Source of the DNA: CAXSEF01 sp964236535
GTDB taxonomy: Bacteria; Pseudomonadota; Alphaproteobacteria; Acetobacterales; Acetobacteraceae
DNA: 40,300 bases
Direction of reading: 5' to 3'
Assembly: GCA_964236535.1 (NCBI GenBank)
Contig: CAXSEF010000023.1
Coordinates: forward strand, 1-40,300
Position 1 is the stretch's first letter; every line of letters begins with the position of its first letter. Shown here piece by piece: positions 17,936 to 25,347 of the stretch. A program made the position numbers and the translations under genes. The notes under the pieces were generated by a model that saw only the letters and a program-made list of their open reading frames with translations, searched no databases and was not told the origin of the DNA.

Positions 17936-18872
17936 CTTGAGGCCGGGAACCTCGCCATCAAGGCTGTGGGTCAGGATCAGCGAGCCGAGCAGTGGAATCC
18001 TGATCTTGTAGCGGGTCACGCTATCCTTCATGTCAGGCACGCCGAACAGCAATTCGGGCGCGCGCTGCTCCGGTTCCCAGGCTTCCTCCATCGCGGCGAG
18101 CTTGGCGGGCTGGTAGTGCAGCACCTCCAGGCCACTCGCGTCGCCGACCAGAACCTGCAACGACGCCACAATCACGGCCATCCACATCGCCATGGAGAAC
18201 ATGGTGCGCGCGCCCTGGTTGGGCCGCCCGCCATGGTTGCGTTCGCCCAGGATGTGCCAGGCCCCGACCGCGCCGACCACGAAGGCAACGGAGAGGAAGG
18301 CCGCGAGCATCATGTGCGGGTAGCGCACGAACACCGAAGGATTGAACAGGATGTGCAGCCAGCTCTGCGGCAGGAAGGCGCCATCGGCCGCGAGGGTGTG
18401 GCCGGCGGGCGTCTGCACTCAGGAATTGACCGCGATGATCCAGAAGCCGGAGAGCAGCGTGCCGCCCACGACAAGGCAGGTGACAGCGAAGTGCAGTCTG
18501 GGCCCTACCTTCTGCATGCCGAACAGCATCACGCCGAGAAAGCCGCCCTCGAGAAAAAAGGCGGTCAGCACCTCGTAGCCCATGATCGGGCCGATCACCG
18601 GGCCGGCACGGTCGGCAAACGCGGACCAGTTGGTGCCGAACTCATAGGACATCACCAGGCCGGAGACGACTCCCATGGCGAAGCCGATCAAGAAGATTTT
18701 AAGCCAGTAGCGGAACAGGTCGATATAGATTTGTTTCCCGGTGCGGAGCCACAGCAGTTCAAGCATTGCGAAGTAGTTCGCCAGTCCGATCGAGAACGCC
18801 GGGAAGACGATGTGGAAGCCGATCGTGAAGTCGAATTTCGCGCGCCAAGTGGAAGGCGTCGAGACCGAATAT
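17881..18872 (-). pseudogene. cydA: Cytochrome bd-type oxidase subunit I (CydA/CioA), disrupted and truncated
   Basis: This - strand remnant encodes the heme-bearing subunit of a quinol oxidase. FGLDAFHLAR lies in one frame beginning with ATA (18870-18872) instead of ATG, with a stop two codons upstream. KFDFTIGFHIVFPAFSIGLAN follows in another frame, consistent with a 2-base loss in a GC-alternating run near 18840. The body continues through GFAMGVVSGLVMSYEFGTNWS and EVLTAFFLEGGFLG to IIAVNS, then a TGA (18419-18421) where a Trp-Met pair is expected. The next part includes MLAAFLSVAFVVGAVGAWH and a short Q-loop ending SLDGEVPGLK, like the cyanide-insensitive type. The remaining C-terminal helices are absent at the assembly gap. 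Confidence 0.8.
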
Positions 18873-19068
18873 GGGTCACTTCTGATACAACCGTCCGACG
18901 CGGGGAGGCCTGACCGCAGTCGGGCGCCCAGCCACAGCCTTGATCGACCTACCTTCGCGGCTGCGGGCGGCGCAGTCCAAGGAAATGTACCTCATGTGCG
19001 CTGCAACACCAGCCTGTAGGGCCGTGTAGCCGCGAGACGCCTGCACCCTTGCGGCGCAATCCGCAGAC

Positions 19069-19938
19069 TCAGGTGACGGACGGCGCAACAGCGCCGGAGT
19101 TCGGCGGCACCACGCGCAGGAGTCGGACCGAAGGGTACCAGGTCGTTCGCCTGCCTTCCATCCAGCGCCAGTCCGCCTGGGCCGGCAGCACGACCGTCGT
19201 GGGCTTGCCGAGCGTGGCGGCCAAGTGCGCCACCATGGTGTCTACGCTGAGCACGACGTCACATGTCGCGATCAGGGCGGCGGTGACGAGTATGTCGGTA
19301 TCGCTCTGGCCAGGGTTGATGAAGGGCCGCGCGGCTTCGGCGGCGGCGGGACCGCGCTGCAGGCTGACCAGGGCGGCCCCGCTGCATTCCGGACGGTTCA
19401 GCATCCAGTCCAATGGCACCGAGCGCGTCGGGTCCCACGCGCCGGCCTGCCAGCACAGGCCGAGGCGACGCCCTGTTGGGACGGCCAGGCCTGACGGGTG
19501 CGCCGTCGGCGTCGGGAGCAATGGCGCCACCGGCGGCGGCACGCATTGCAGGACATGGGCCAGTTCCATGATCTCGATGTCGCAACCCGAGGGTGGCAGC
19601 GGTCGGGCGGGATTGAACGGGTGCAGGCGGTCGGCCGGTGCGCCGGGCAGGCGGGCCAGCAGGGGGATCAGCGCGGGTTGCGCCTCGACGGTCAGGTGGA
19701 CGCACCGGGCGCGCAACAGCGGAAGGTAGCGGGCGAACTGCAGCGTATCGCCAAGCCCGTGATAGCAGCGGACCAGCACGTGCAGGCCGTCGGGGGGTGT
19801 GCCGTTCCAGACCCAGCGCAAGTGGTAAGGCAGGGCGGGGTCGTCGCGGCCGGCGGGATCACGGGCGGCGAGCACGGCGTCGGCGATCGCCCAGGCAATG
19901 TCGAAGCGACCCTGACGCATGGCCACGTCCCAGCTCAT
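19069..19938 (-). CDS. Glycosyltransferase family 9-like protein
   Basis: This 289-residue protein resembles the glycosyltransferase part of TPR/GT9 proteins. Recognisable blocks are VLVRCYHGLGDTLQFARYLP near the N-terminus, RLGLCWQAGAWDPTRSVPL in the middle, and CDVVLSVDTMVAHLAATLGKP followed by WRWMEGRRTTWYPSVRLLR at the C-terminus. These match the HGLGDTLQF and WRW-x3-R-xx-WYP patterns of this group. The ATG at 19938 is used. There is no full TPR array in front, so the gene may be a short form or a 5'-truncated copy. It stands alone between the broken oxidase operon and the ribosomal protein genes. Its target is unknown. Confidence 0.8.
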   Translation of the reverse strand: MSWDVAMRQGRFDIAWAIADAVLAARDPAGRDDPALPYHLRWVWNGTPPDGLHVLVRCYHGLGDTLQFARYLPLLRARCVHLTVEAQPALIPLLARLPGAPADRLHPFNPARPLPPSGCDIEIMELAHVLQCVPPPVAPLLPTPTAHPSGLAVPTGRRLGLCWQAGAWDPTRSVPLDWMLNRPECSGAALVSLQRGPAAAEAARPFINPGQSDTDILVTAALIATCDVVLSVDTMVAHLAATLGKPTTVVLPAQADWRWMEGRRTTWYPSVRLLRVVPPNSGAVAPSVT

Positions 19939-20153
19939 ACGGGCGCATCAAGGCAGGCGTTCGGGTCTGCCCGGGCCCGACAAGGCTCCGGAACCGGTAG
20001 AACGATCTCGGCGGGCTCCGACACCCGATACCGACGCTCCAGTTCGCCGGGGCCATGACGGCAAGATTGCACGCTCGACGCTGCCACGATGTCGGTCAGC
20101 TCCGGGCGCGTCCTCGGCGCCCCATGGTCGCCGAAGCTGCCTGCTCCACTGCG

Positions 20154-20291
20154 TCAGGCCACTTGCGCAGACACATCGATACCTGGCAGCGTGAACATGG
20201 CCATGTATCGGTTCAGCCACGATTTCGGCGGCTGCTTCTGTCTGACCTCGACAGCCAAGCCGATTCGCTTGCCGCGATACTTCTGAACCAT
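20154..20291 (-). CDS. Possible small ORF downstream of rplT
   Basis: An open frame of 45 codons on the - strand starts at ATG 20291 (MVQKYRGKRIGLAVEVRQKQ) and ends LPGIDVSAQVA at TGA 20154-20156. Codon choice looks reasonable for a coding sequence and the frame remains open upstream for a further 35 or so codons. No ribosome-binding site is obvious and no family is recognised. It lies in the 470-base space between rplT and the GT9-like gene, where a gene would otherwise be lacking. It could be a remnant of a longer gene. Confidence 0.3.
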   Translation of the reverse strand: MVQKYRGKRIGLAVEVRQKQPPKSWLNRYMAMFTLPGIDVSAQVA

Positions 20292-20373
20292 CAACCCGAC
20301 AGCGACACAGCCTCTGCAGGTGCTTTGTCCTGTATTGCAGACAGCCGCCGCGTCGTGGAGCGGCCGTCTGCGT

Positions 20374-20409
20374 GATGTCGCCAGTCCGACCTATGTCGCC
20401 AGTCGGGCC
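20374..20409. repeat. Two tandem 18-base units at the 3' end of rplT
   Basis: The units at 20374-20391 and 20392-20409 share 15 of 18 bases (core ATGTCGCCAGTC). The second reaches the rplT stop codon. It is a short local duplication with no known role. Confidence 0.5.
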
Positions 20410-20810
20410 TATGCGGCGGCCGGTGCCTTCGCGGCCACCGGCTCGTTGGTGTTGGCGGCGATGGTAGCCTGCACCGCCTTGACGATCTCAGCAAAGGCGG
20501 CCGGGTCGTCATAGGCGATTGCGGCGAGAACCTTGCGGTCCATCTCGATGCCGGTCGCGTGCAGTGCGTGGATGAAGCGGCTGTAAGTGATGCCGTGCTC
20601 GCGGACCGCGGCGTTGATGCGCTGGATCCACAGCGCACGGAACTCGCGCTTCTTTACCCGCCGGTCCCGGTAGGCGTACTGCAGCGACTTCTCAAGCCGC
20701 TCGATCGCAATCCGGTAGTTCGTCGACGAGCGGCCGACGAAACCCTTGGACTGCTTAAGGACCTTTTTGTGCCGGGCGTGGGTGGTCGTGCCCCGTTTGA
20801 CGCGTGCCAT
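20409..20810 (-). CDS. rplT: 50S ribosomal protein L20
   Basis: Large-subunit ribosomal protein L20, 133 residues, a 23S rRNA-binding assembly protein. The N-terminal MARVKRGTTTHARHKKVLKQ and the downstream KGFVGRSSTNYRIA, YAYRDRRVKKREFRALWIQRINAA and YSRFIHAL blocks are diagnostic. It is longer than the usual 118-120 residues because of an Ala-rich C-terminal tail (ANTNEPVAAKAPAAA). It lies 11 bases downstream of rpmI and is surely co-transcribed with it. The usual neighbours infC and pheST are absent. Confidence 0.98.
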   Translation of the reverse strand: MARVKRGTTTHARHKKVLKQSKGFVGRSSTNYRIAIERLEKSLQYAYRDRRVKKREFRALWIQRINAAVREHGITYSRFIHALHATGIEMDRKVLAAIAYDDPAAFAEIVKAVQATIAANTNEPVAAKAPAAA

Positions 20811-20821
20811 GCGCTATCTCC

Positions 20822-21025
20822 TCAGCCGAGCCCGTAAGGGGCCCACTGCTTCACCGTCCTGCCGTCCATTTCGGTCAGCGTCTGGGAGCCGCGATTGGTG
20901 CGCTTCATCTTCTGCGGGCGATTGATCAGGCCGTGGCGCTTGTTGCCCGGACCCGCCAGCACCTTGCCAGTCCCGGTGATCTTGAATCGTTTCTTTACCG
21001 ATGACTTGGTCTTCATCTTGGGCAT
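20822..21025 (-). CDS. rpmI: 50S ribosomal protein L35
   Basis: Ribosomal protein L35, 67 residues, basic. It starts MPKMKTKSSVKKRFKITGTGK and contains GNKRHGLINR and QKMKRTNRG, the family pattern. The ATG at 21025 has an AGGAG 4-8 bases upstream on the - strand. It is the first gene of the rpmI-rplT pair; infC, which often precedes it, is not in the window, and dapF is transcribed divergently. Confidence 0.97.
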   Translation of the reverse strand: MPKMKTKSSVKKRFKITGTGKVLAGPGNKRHGLINRPQKMKRTNRGSQTLTEMDGRTVKQWAPYGLG

Positions 21026-21338
21026 TTTGAACTCCTCTGTGCGGGCCCTGCGAAGCGCAGGCGTCGCGGCCGGGCATGCCCATTCCAGGCCCGGCGCGCA
21101 GACAGGCGCGCGGTATAGCGGGGGGGACCAAAGCAAGCAAGGCGGAGCTCTGCCCCAGGTCTTGAATCCGGGACCCGCCAGGAGCGAGCCGCCCCTGGAC
21201 CGGCGCCCGCACGCAGGCCGCGAGAGCGGCGCCCGCAACGTTTGCGGGTCCGGGCCTCGGGTCGCGGCGGGTCCGGGCGGACCCCAGCCTTGCTTCCAAT
21301 GGCCTTCCTTGCGCGCCCCCGCACCCCTAGTAAGGCGC
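21026..21338. promoter_or_regulatory. Divergent promoter region between rpmI and dapF
   Basis: This non-coding stretch of about 310 bases must carry promoters for the ribosomal genes (-) and dapF (+). It contains a degenerate GC-rich repeat (21131-21202) and a CCTTGCTTCC near 21288. No specific promoter hexamers were assigned. Confidence 0.45.
21131..21202. repeat. Degenerate GC-rich intergenic repeat, copy 1
   Basis: The sequence begins with GCAAGCAAGGCGGAGC, the reverse of the CCTTGCTTGC seen at 23644 and 26692, and continues with GAGCTCTGCCCC and GGGACCCGCCAGG. This resembles the GGGGCTCTGCCCC/GGACCCCGCCAGGGG intergenic elements I associate with Acetobacteraceae. Confidence 0.5.
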
Positions 21339-22130
21339 ATGCGCGTCCCGTTCACCAAGATGCACGGCTGCGGCAACGACTTCGTCGTCCTCGACGAGCG
21401 TGCCGCCTCCCTCGGTCTGACCCCTGAGCAGGCGGTCCACCTGTGCGACCGGCGTCTGGGCATCGGCTGCGACCAGCTGGTGAGCCTGGAGCCGCACGAC
21501 GCCGGCGTGTTCATGCGCATCCGCAACCCGGACGGCAGCGAGGCCGGCGCCTGCGGCAACGCCACCCGCTGCGTGGCGGCGCTGGTTGCCGCAGAGCAGG
21601 ACGTGGTGACGCTGTCGGTGCACACGATCGCCGGGAGGCTGGCGTCGGAGCTTCTGGCGGACGGGCGGGTCCGCGTCGACATGGGCGCACCAGGGCTTGG
21701 CTGGCGCGACCTGCCGCTGTCGCACGAGGCCGACACGCTGCACCTGCCACTGCCAGGCGATCCCGCGGGCGCGAGCATGGGCAATCCGCACGCAACCTTC
21801 TTCGTCGCGGACGTCGACGCGGTGGGGGCACGGGGACCGGCGCTGGAGCGGAGCACGCTGTTTCCGGACCGCGCCAACATCGGCTTCGCCCAGGTGCTCT
21901 CGCATCACCGGATCAGGCTGCGGGTCTGGGAGCGTGGTGCCGGCCTGACGCGGGCTTGCGGGTCCGGCGCGTGCGCCGCGCTGGTGAACGCGTCGCGCCG
22001 CGGACTGACCGGCCGGCAGGCGGAAGTGGCCATGGACGGCGGCACACTGCACGTCGAGTGGCGCGACGACGGAAGGGTGCTGATGACCGGCCCGGTCGCC
22101 ACCTCGTTCACGGGCACGGTGGAACTGTGA
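21339..22130 (+). CDS. dapF: Diaminopimelate epimerase
   Basis: This 263-residue, cofactor-independent epimerase converts LL- to meso-diaminopimelate for lysine and peptidoglycan synthesis in the cytoplasm. Both catalytic cysteines are present: Cys72 in EAGACGNATRC and Cys207 in TRACGSGACAA. The N-terminal MHGCGNDFVVLDE and the central GNPHATFFV and PDRANIGFAQV blocks are family signatures. ATG 21339 is chosen because it gives the canonical N-terminus and follows TAAGG; the open frame extends far upstream but that part is non-coding. It is the first gene of the + strand set dapF-mtaB-ftsY. Confidence 0.97.
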   Translation: MRVPFTKMHGCGNDFVVLDERAASLGLTPEQAVHLCDRRLGIGCDQLVSLEPHDAGVFMRIRNPDGSEAGACGNATRCVAALVAAEQDVVTLSVHTIAGRLASELLADGRVRVDMGAPGLGWRDLPLSHEADTLHLPLPGDPAGASMGNPHATFFVADVDAVGARGPALERSTLFPDRANIGFAQVLSHHRIRLRVWERGAGLTRACGSGACAALVNASRRGLTGRQAEVAMDGGTLHVEWRDDGRVLMTGPVATSFTGTVEL

Positions 22131-22217
22131 AGGGTTGCCTGCAAAACCGGATGCAGGAGTCGCCGACCCTTGCCGGGTCGCGGCAGAGCCAGGCCCCGCC
22201 TGCCTCGGCGGTCCGTG

Positions 22218-23450
22218 ATGGCTGACCTCCTGACCTTCGGCTGCCGCCTGAACACCTACGAGAGCGAGGTGATGCGCGCCCACGCGGCGTCGCTTCCCGA
22301 CACGATCATCGTCAACACCTGCGCGGTCACCGCAGAGGCCGAGCGGCAGGCTCGCCAAGCCATCCGCCGCGCGCATCGTGAGCGCCCCGACATGCGCATC
22401 GTGGTGACCGGATGCGCGGCACAGATCGCGCCCGAAGCCTGGGCGGGCCTGCCTGGCGTGACGCGAGTGCTCGGCAACATCGAGAAGCTGCGCCCGGAGA
22501 GCTGGGCAGAGGGCGCGACGGGCGGTGTCGCCGACATCGCGGCGGTGCGCGAGACGGCGTCGCACCTGGTGACCGGGTTCGCCGGCCGGGCGCGCGCCTT
22601 CGTGCAGGTGCAGCAGGGCTGCGACCACCATTGCACGTTCTGCATCATCCCGCAGGGCAGGGGGCCGAACCGCTCGGTCGCGATCGGGCGGATCGTGGAG
22701 CAGGTGCGCACCCTGGTGGCGGCGGGCTATCGCGAGGTGGTGCTGACCGGCGTCGACATCACCAGCTACGGCCCGGATTTGCCGGGCGCGCCGGGTCTGG
22801 GGCAGATGGCGCGGCGGCTTCTGGCGCTGGTACCGGAGCTGCAGCGGCTGCGGCTGTCCTCGCTCGACCCGGCGGCGATCGACGACGACCTGTGGCGCCT
22901 GATCGCCGAAGAGCCGCGACTGATGCCGCATCTGCACCTCTCGCTGCAGGCGGCATCCGACCTGGTGCTCAAGCGCATGCGCCGCCGCCACTCGCGTGCG
23001 CAGGCGACGGCGGTGATTACCCGGGCGCGCGCCCTGCGCCCGGGGATCGCCGTTGGGGCGGACTTGATCGCCGGCTTCCCGACCGAGGACGAGGCGCTGT
23101 TCGCCGAAACGCTGGGCTTTGTCGACGAGCACGCGATCCCCTACGTGCACGTGTTCCCGTTCAGCGAGCGGCCAGGGACGCCGGCGTCGCGCATGCCCGC
23201 TGTGCCGGTGGCGCTGCGGCGCGAGCGAGCGCAACGGTTGCGCGAGGCCGGCCTGCGCCATGCGGCGACGTTTCACACGAGGATGCTGGGGTGCGATATT
23301 GCGGTGCTGGCCGAGAATGCCACGCACGGGCACTCGGAGCACTTCGCACCGGTGCAGATGGCGGGCGGAACCGCGGTGGTTCCCGGCCGGGTGATGCGGG
23401 CCCTGGTGGTGGCGGCGGACGCGGCGGGGCTGCGGGCGGAGCCGGCGTGA
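22218..23450 (+). CDS. mtaB: tRNA (t6A37) methylthiotransferase MtaB
   Basis: This radical SAM enzyme adds a methylthio group to N6-threonylcarbamoyladenosine at position 37 of tRNAs, giving ms2t6A. The 410-residue protein has the N-terminal UPF0004 domain with three cluster cysteines, Cys9 (TFGCRLN), Cys35 (VNTCAVT) and Cys66 (VTGCAAQ). The radical SAM CX3CX2C motif is at Cys135, Cys139 and Cys142 (QGCDHHCTFCIIP). The GVDITSYG and AGFPTEDEALF segments fit the MtaB subgroup rather than MiaB or RimO. A C-terminal TRAM-like part is short. ATG 22218 is preferred over the ORF opening at 22170. It lies 87 bases after dapF. Confidence 0.93.
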   Translation: MADLLTFGCRLNTYESEVMRAHAASLPDTIIVNTCAVTAEAERQARQAIRRAHRERPDMRIVVTGCAAQIAPEAWAGLPGVTRVLGNIEKLRPESWAEGATGGVADIAAVRETASHLVTGFAGRARAFVQVQQGCDHHCTFCIIPQGRGPNRSVAIGRIVEQVRTLVAAGYREVVLTGVDITSYGPDLPGAPGLGQMARRLLALVPELQRLRLSSLDPAAIDDDLWRLIAEEPRLMPHLHLSLQAASDLVLKRMRRRHSRAQATAVITRARALRPGIAVGADLIAGFPTEDEALFAETLGFVDEHAIPYVHVFPFSERPGTPASRMPAVPVALRRERAQRLREAGLRHAATFHTRMLGCDIAVLAENATHGHSEHFAPVQMAGGTAVVPGRVMRALVVAADAAGLRAEPA

Positions 23451-23643
23451 CACCGTCCTCGCCGCCCGGCAAGGACGCGTCAGGCAGGTGGGCCTGGGCC
23501 CTGCCCGGACGCGAGAAGGGACGGCGGCTGTCTGGTCCGATTGCGTGGGGCCATTCCGCCTCGAACGCACGTCCAACGTGTCTCCGTCTGGTGGCTCAGC
23601 TCCAGCCGGTTCCCCGCTTGCGCGACACGGGGCAGAGGCCTGG

Positions 23644-23660
23644 CCTTGCTTGCTTCGCGT
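23644..23660 (+). repeat. Intergenic repeat element fragment CCTTGCTTGC
   Basis: The 240-base space between mtaB and ftsY has no gene. It carries GGCCTTGCTTGCTTCGCG, sharing CCTTGCTTGC with 26692-26701 and, reversed, with 21133-21142. Confidence 0.4.
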
Positions 23661-23691
23661 TTGCTGATGCCGGTCTGATGGAGCCGTCCTG

Positions 23692-24609
23692 ATGGCGCTG
23701 GGATTCCTCAACCGGCTGAAGGCGGGACTTTCGCGCAGCACGGAAAAGCTGGGCGGCGGCATTTCCGCGGTGTTCGTCCGCCGCCGCCTCGACGACGCGG
23801 CCCTCGACGAGCTGGAGGAGCTGTTGATCGCGGGTGACCTCGGCCCGGCGGTGGCGGCCCGCGTGATCGCCGAGTTTCGGCGCTCGCGCTTCGGCCGCGA
23901 GGTCACCGACGAGGAGGTCAGGCAGGCACTCTCCGAGGAGATCGCGGCGATCCTGGCGCCGGTTGCCCGACCGCTGGAGCTCGACCGCACGAAGCGCCCG
24001 CACGTCGTCCTGTGCGTGGGCGTGAACGGCAACGGCAAAACCACGACGCTGGGCAAGATGGCGCAGCAGTATCGCGACCAGGGCCTGCGCGCCGTGCTGG
24101 TGGCGGGCGATACCTTCCGCGCCGCGGCGGTGGAGCAGTTGCAGGTGTGGGGCCGGCGCACCGGCACCGAGGTGGTGTCTGGGCCGCCCAACTCCGACGC
24201 CGCCGGGGTCGCATTCGAGGGCCTTCGCTGTGCCCAGGCCGAGGGTGCCAATGTGCTGCTGATCGACACCGCAGGCCGGCTGCACAATCGCGCCGAGCTG
24301 ATGGCCGAGTTGCAGAAGATGATCCGGGTGTTGCGCAAGCAAGACGCCTCGGCCCCGCACTCGGTGCTGCTGGTGCTGGACGCGACGACGGGACAGAACG
24401 CGGTGCAGCAGGTGCGGGTGTTCAAGGAGATGGTCGAGGTGACCGGGCTTGTGGTCACCAAGCTGGACGGCAGCGCGCGCGGCGGGATCGTGGTGGCGCT
24501 GGCCGAGGAATTCGGGCTGCCGGTGCACGCCGTCGGGGTGGGCGAGCAGGTTGCCGATCTGCGACCGTTCGAGGCAGCCGACTTCGCCCGCGGCCTGGTG
24601 GGCGGATGA
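23692..24609 (+). CDS. ftsY: Signal recognition particle receptor FtsY
   Basis: This SRP-family GTPase docks signal recognition particle with nascent membrane proteins at the inner membrane. The 305 residues form an N-G domain with little or no acidic A domain. The GTPase motifs are GVNGNGKTTTLGK (about 109-121), DTFRAAAVEQL, DTAGRLHNRAELMAEL, TKLDGSARGG and the closing GVGEQVADLRPFEAADF. The N-terminal helix (MALGFLNRLKAGLSRS) may bind membrane. ATG 23692 directly follows a short gap after an upstream TGA. It closes the dapF-mtaB-ftsY set. Confidence 0.97.
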   Translation: MALGFLNRLKAGLSRSTEKLGGGISAVFVRRRLDDAALDELEELLIAGDLGPAVAARVIAEFRRSRFGREVTDEEVRQALSEEIAAILAPVARPLELDRTKRPHVVLCVGVNGNGKTTTLGKMAQQYRDQGLRAVLVAGDTFRAAAVEQLQVWGRRTGTEVVSGPPNSDAAGVAFEGLRCAQAEGANVLLIDTAGRLHNRAELMAELQKMIRVLRKQDASAPHSVLLVLDATTGQNAVQQVRVFKEMVEVTGLVVTKLDGSARGGIVVALAEEFGLPVHAVGVGEQVADLRPFEAADFARGLVGG

Positions 24610-24650
24610 TCCTCGTCCGACGTGAAAGCCTGTCTGGCAACTCCAACCCG

Positions 24651-24665
24651 TTGACAGTCTGTCAA
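24651..24665. promoter_or_regulatory. Perfect 15-bp palindrome, possible operator
   Basis: TTGACAG-T-CTGTCAA has two exact 7-base arms around a single central base. The left arm also contains TTGACA, the consensus -35 hexamer, though no good -10 box was seen 16-18 bases on. Symmetry of this kind suits a dimeric repressor such as a TetR- or GntR-type protein. No regulator gene lies nearby in the window. Confidence 0.45.
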
Positions 24666-24810
24666 TTTCGCGGCGATCCGGTGTTCACGCCCCAGGTCGC
24701 CGCTGCTTTCCCACATGCGGGTCATCTCGGCAGAGCAAGTTCTCCGACAGGTCCTGAGTGCCCGGGAACTACCCGCGCCTCCAACAAGTGAATTCTCAGC
24801 GCTTGCCTTG

Positions 24811-24845
24811 AGGCGAGTCCGGAGGCAGAGCCTCTGAACTCGTCC
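24811..24845. repeat. Degenerate GC-rich intergenic repeat, copy 2
   Basis: GGAGGCAGAGCCTCTGAAC with a following GTCC resembles the complementary arm of the other intergenic copies (GGGGCAGAGCCCC... type). It is diverged and short. Confidence 0.35.
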
Positions 24846-25011
24846 TGCCATCCTGCCCCGCAAAGCGTGCGGCAGTGACGCCGGCGCGGCGCGGCGGTAG
24901 TCTCACGAGGCTGTGCGTCGCAGGATGGCGAATGCGCCGCGGCTGCCGCAGACCTTCGCTTCACAGCGGAGCGCCCGGATCCTGTTCCGGCGCGCCCCGG
25001 GAGACCCTCCG

Positions 25012-25347
25012 ATGCCGGACACACCCACTTCGTCCGCGGCCGCGCGGCGCGAGCAAATCCTGGAGATTTTCAGCCGCGAGGTCGGCATCGAGCCGGAGCG
25101 GCTGCGGCCAGAGGCGACCATCAAGGAACTGGAGATTGCCTCGCTCGACATCGTGCAGGCGATCTTTGCTCTGGAGGAGCGCTTCGACGTGCAGATCCCC
25201 GAGGTGCCGGACCGCGCGGGGTCCGAATTCACCACCGTTGGCGACCTGTTTGACCACGTCAATCGCACGCTTGACCGCAGCGACGCGCAGCGCCGCGCCG
25301 CGGCTGCCGGCGGGAGCCCTGCATCCGGTCCCGCCGGCGCCGCATGA
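25012..25347 (+). CDS. Acyl carrier protein (dedicated, stand-alone)
   Basis: This 111-residue ACP is the acyl carrier of the downstream synthase genes. The helical PP-binding fold is clear: QILEIFSREVGIEPERLRPEATIKELEIASLDIVQAIFALEERFDVQIPEV. Ser44 in the IASLDIVQ segment is the phosphopantetheine site; the usual Asp of the DSL motif is Ala here. An Ala/Gly/Ser-rich tail follows the domain. ATG 25012 is chosen because it starts just before the domain; the longer frame to 24913 is probably not translated. Its stop overlaps the ketosynthase ATG, so the two are translationally coupled. It is distinct from a housekeeping acpP, which is shorter and normally sits in a fab cluster. Confidence 0.88.
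   Translation: MPDTPTSSAAARREQILEIFSREVGIEPERLRPEATIKELEIASLDIVQAIFALEERFDVQIPEVPDRAGSEFTTVGDLFDHVNRTLDRSDAQRRAAAAGGSPASGPAGAA

Larger units (their letters stand above)
24610..25011. other. Intergenic region before the type III PKS cassette
   Basis: About 400 bases with no convincing gene. It contains a perfect 15-bp palindrome (24651-24665) and a degenerate copy of the GC-rich intergenic repeat (24811-24845, with GGAGGCAGAGCCTCTGAAC). It is the likely promoter region for the downstream ACP-KAS-PKS operon. Confidence 0.45.

Noticed and set aside
18419..18421. TGA in cydA read as Trp (recoding)
   Set aside because: cydB has a TAG and both genes have frameshifts, while other genes in the window use TGA as a normal stop. 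Decay or sequencing error is the simpler explanation.
17309..18913. Open frame of 534 codons on the + strand across the oxidase region
   Set aside because: It is antisense to cydA/cydB, crosses the assembly gap and has biased composition (His, Glu, Arg). It is long only because the opposite strand is GC-rich coding remnant.
21327..24863. Open frame of 1178 codons on the - strand across dapF, mtaB and ftsY
   Set aside because: It is antisense to three well-supported genes. The product is Arg/His/Pro-rich with no motif, as expected for the mirror frame of GC-rich genes.
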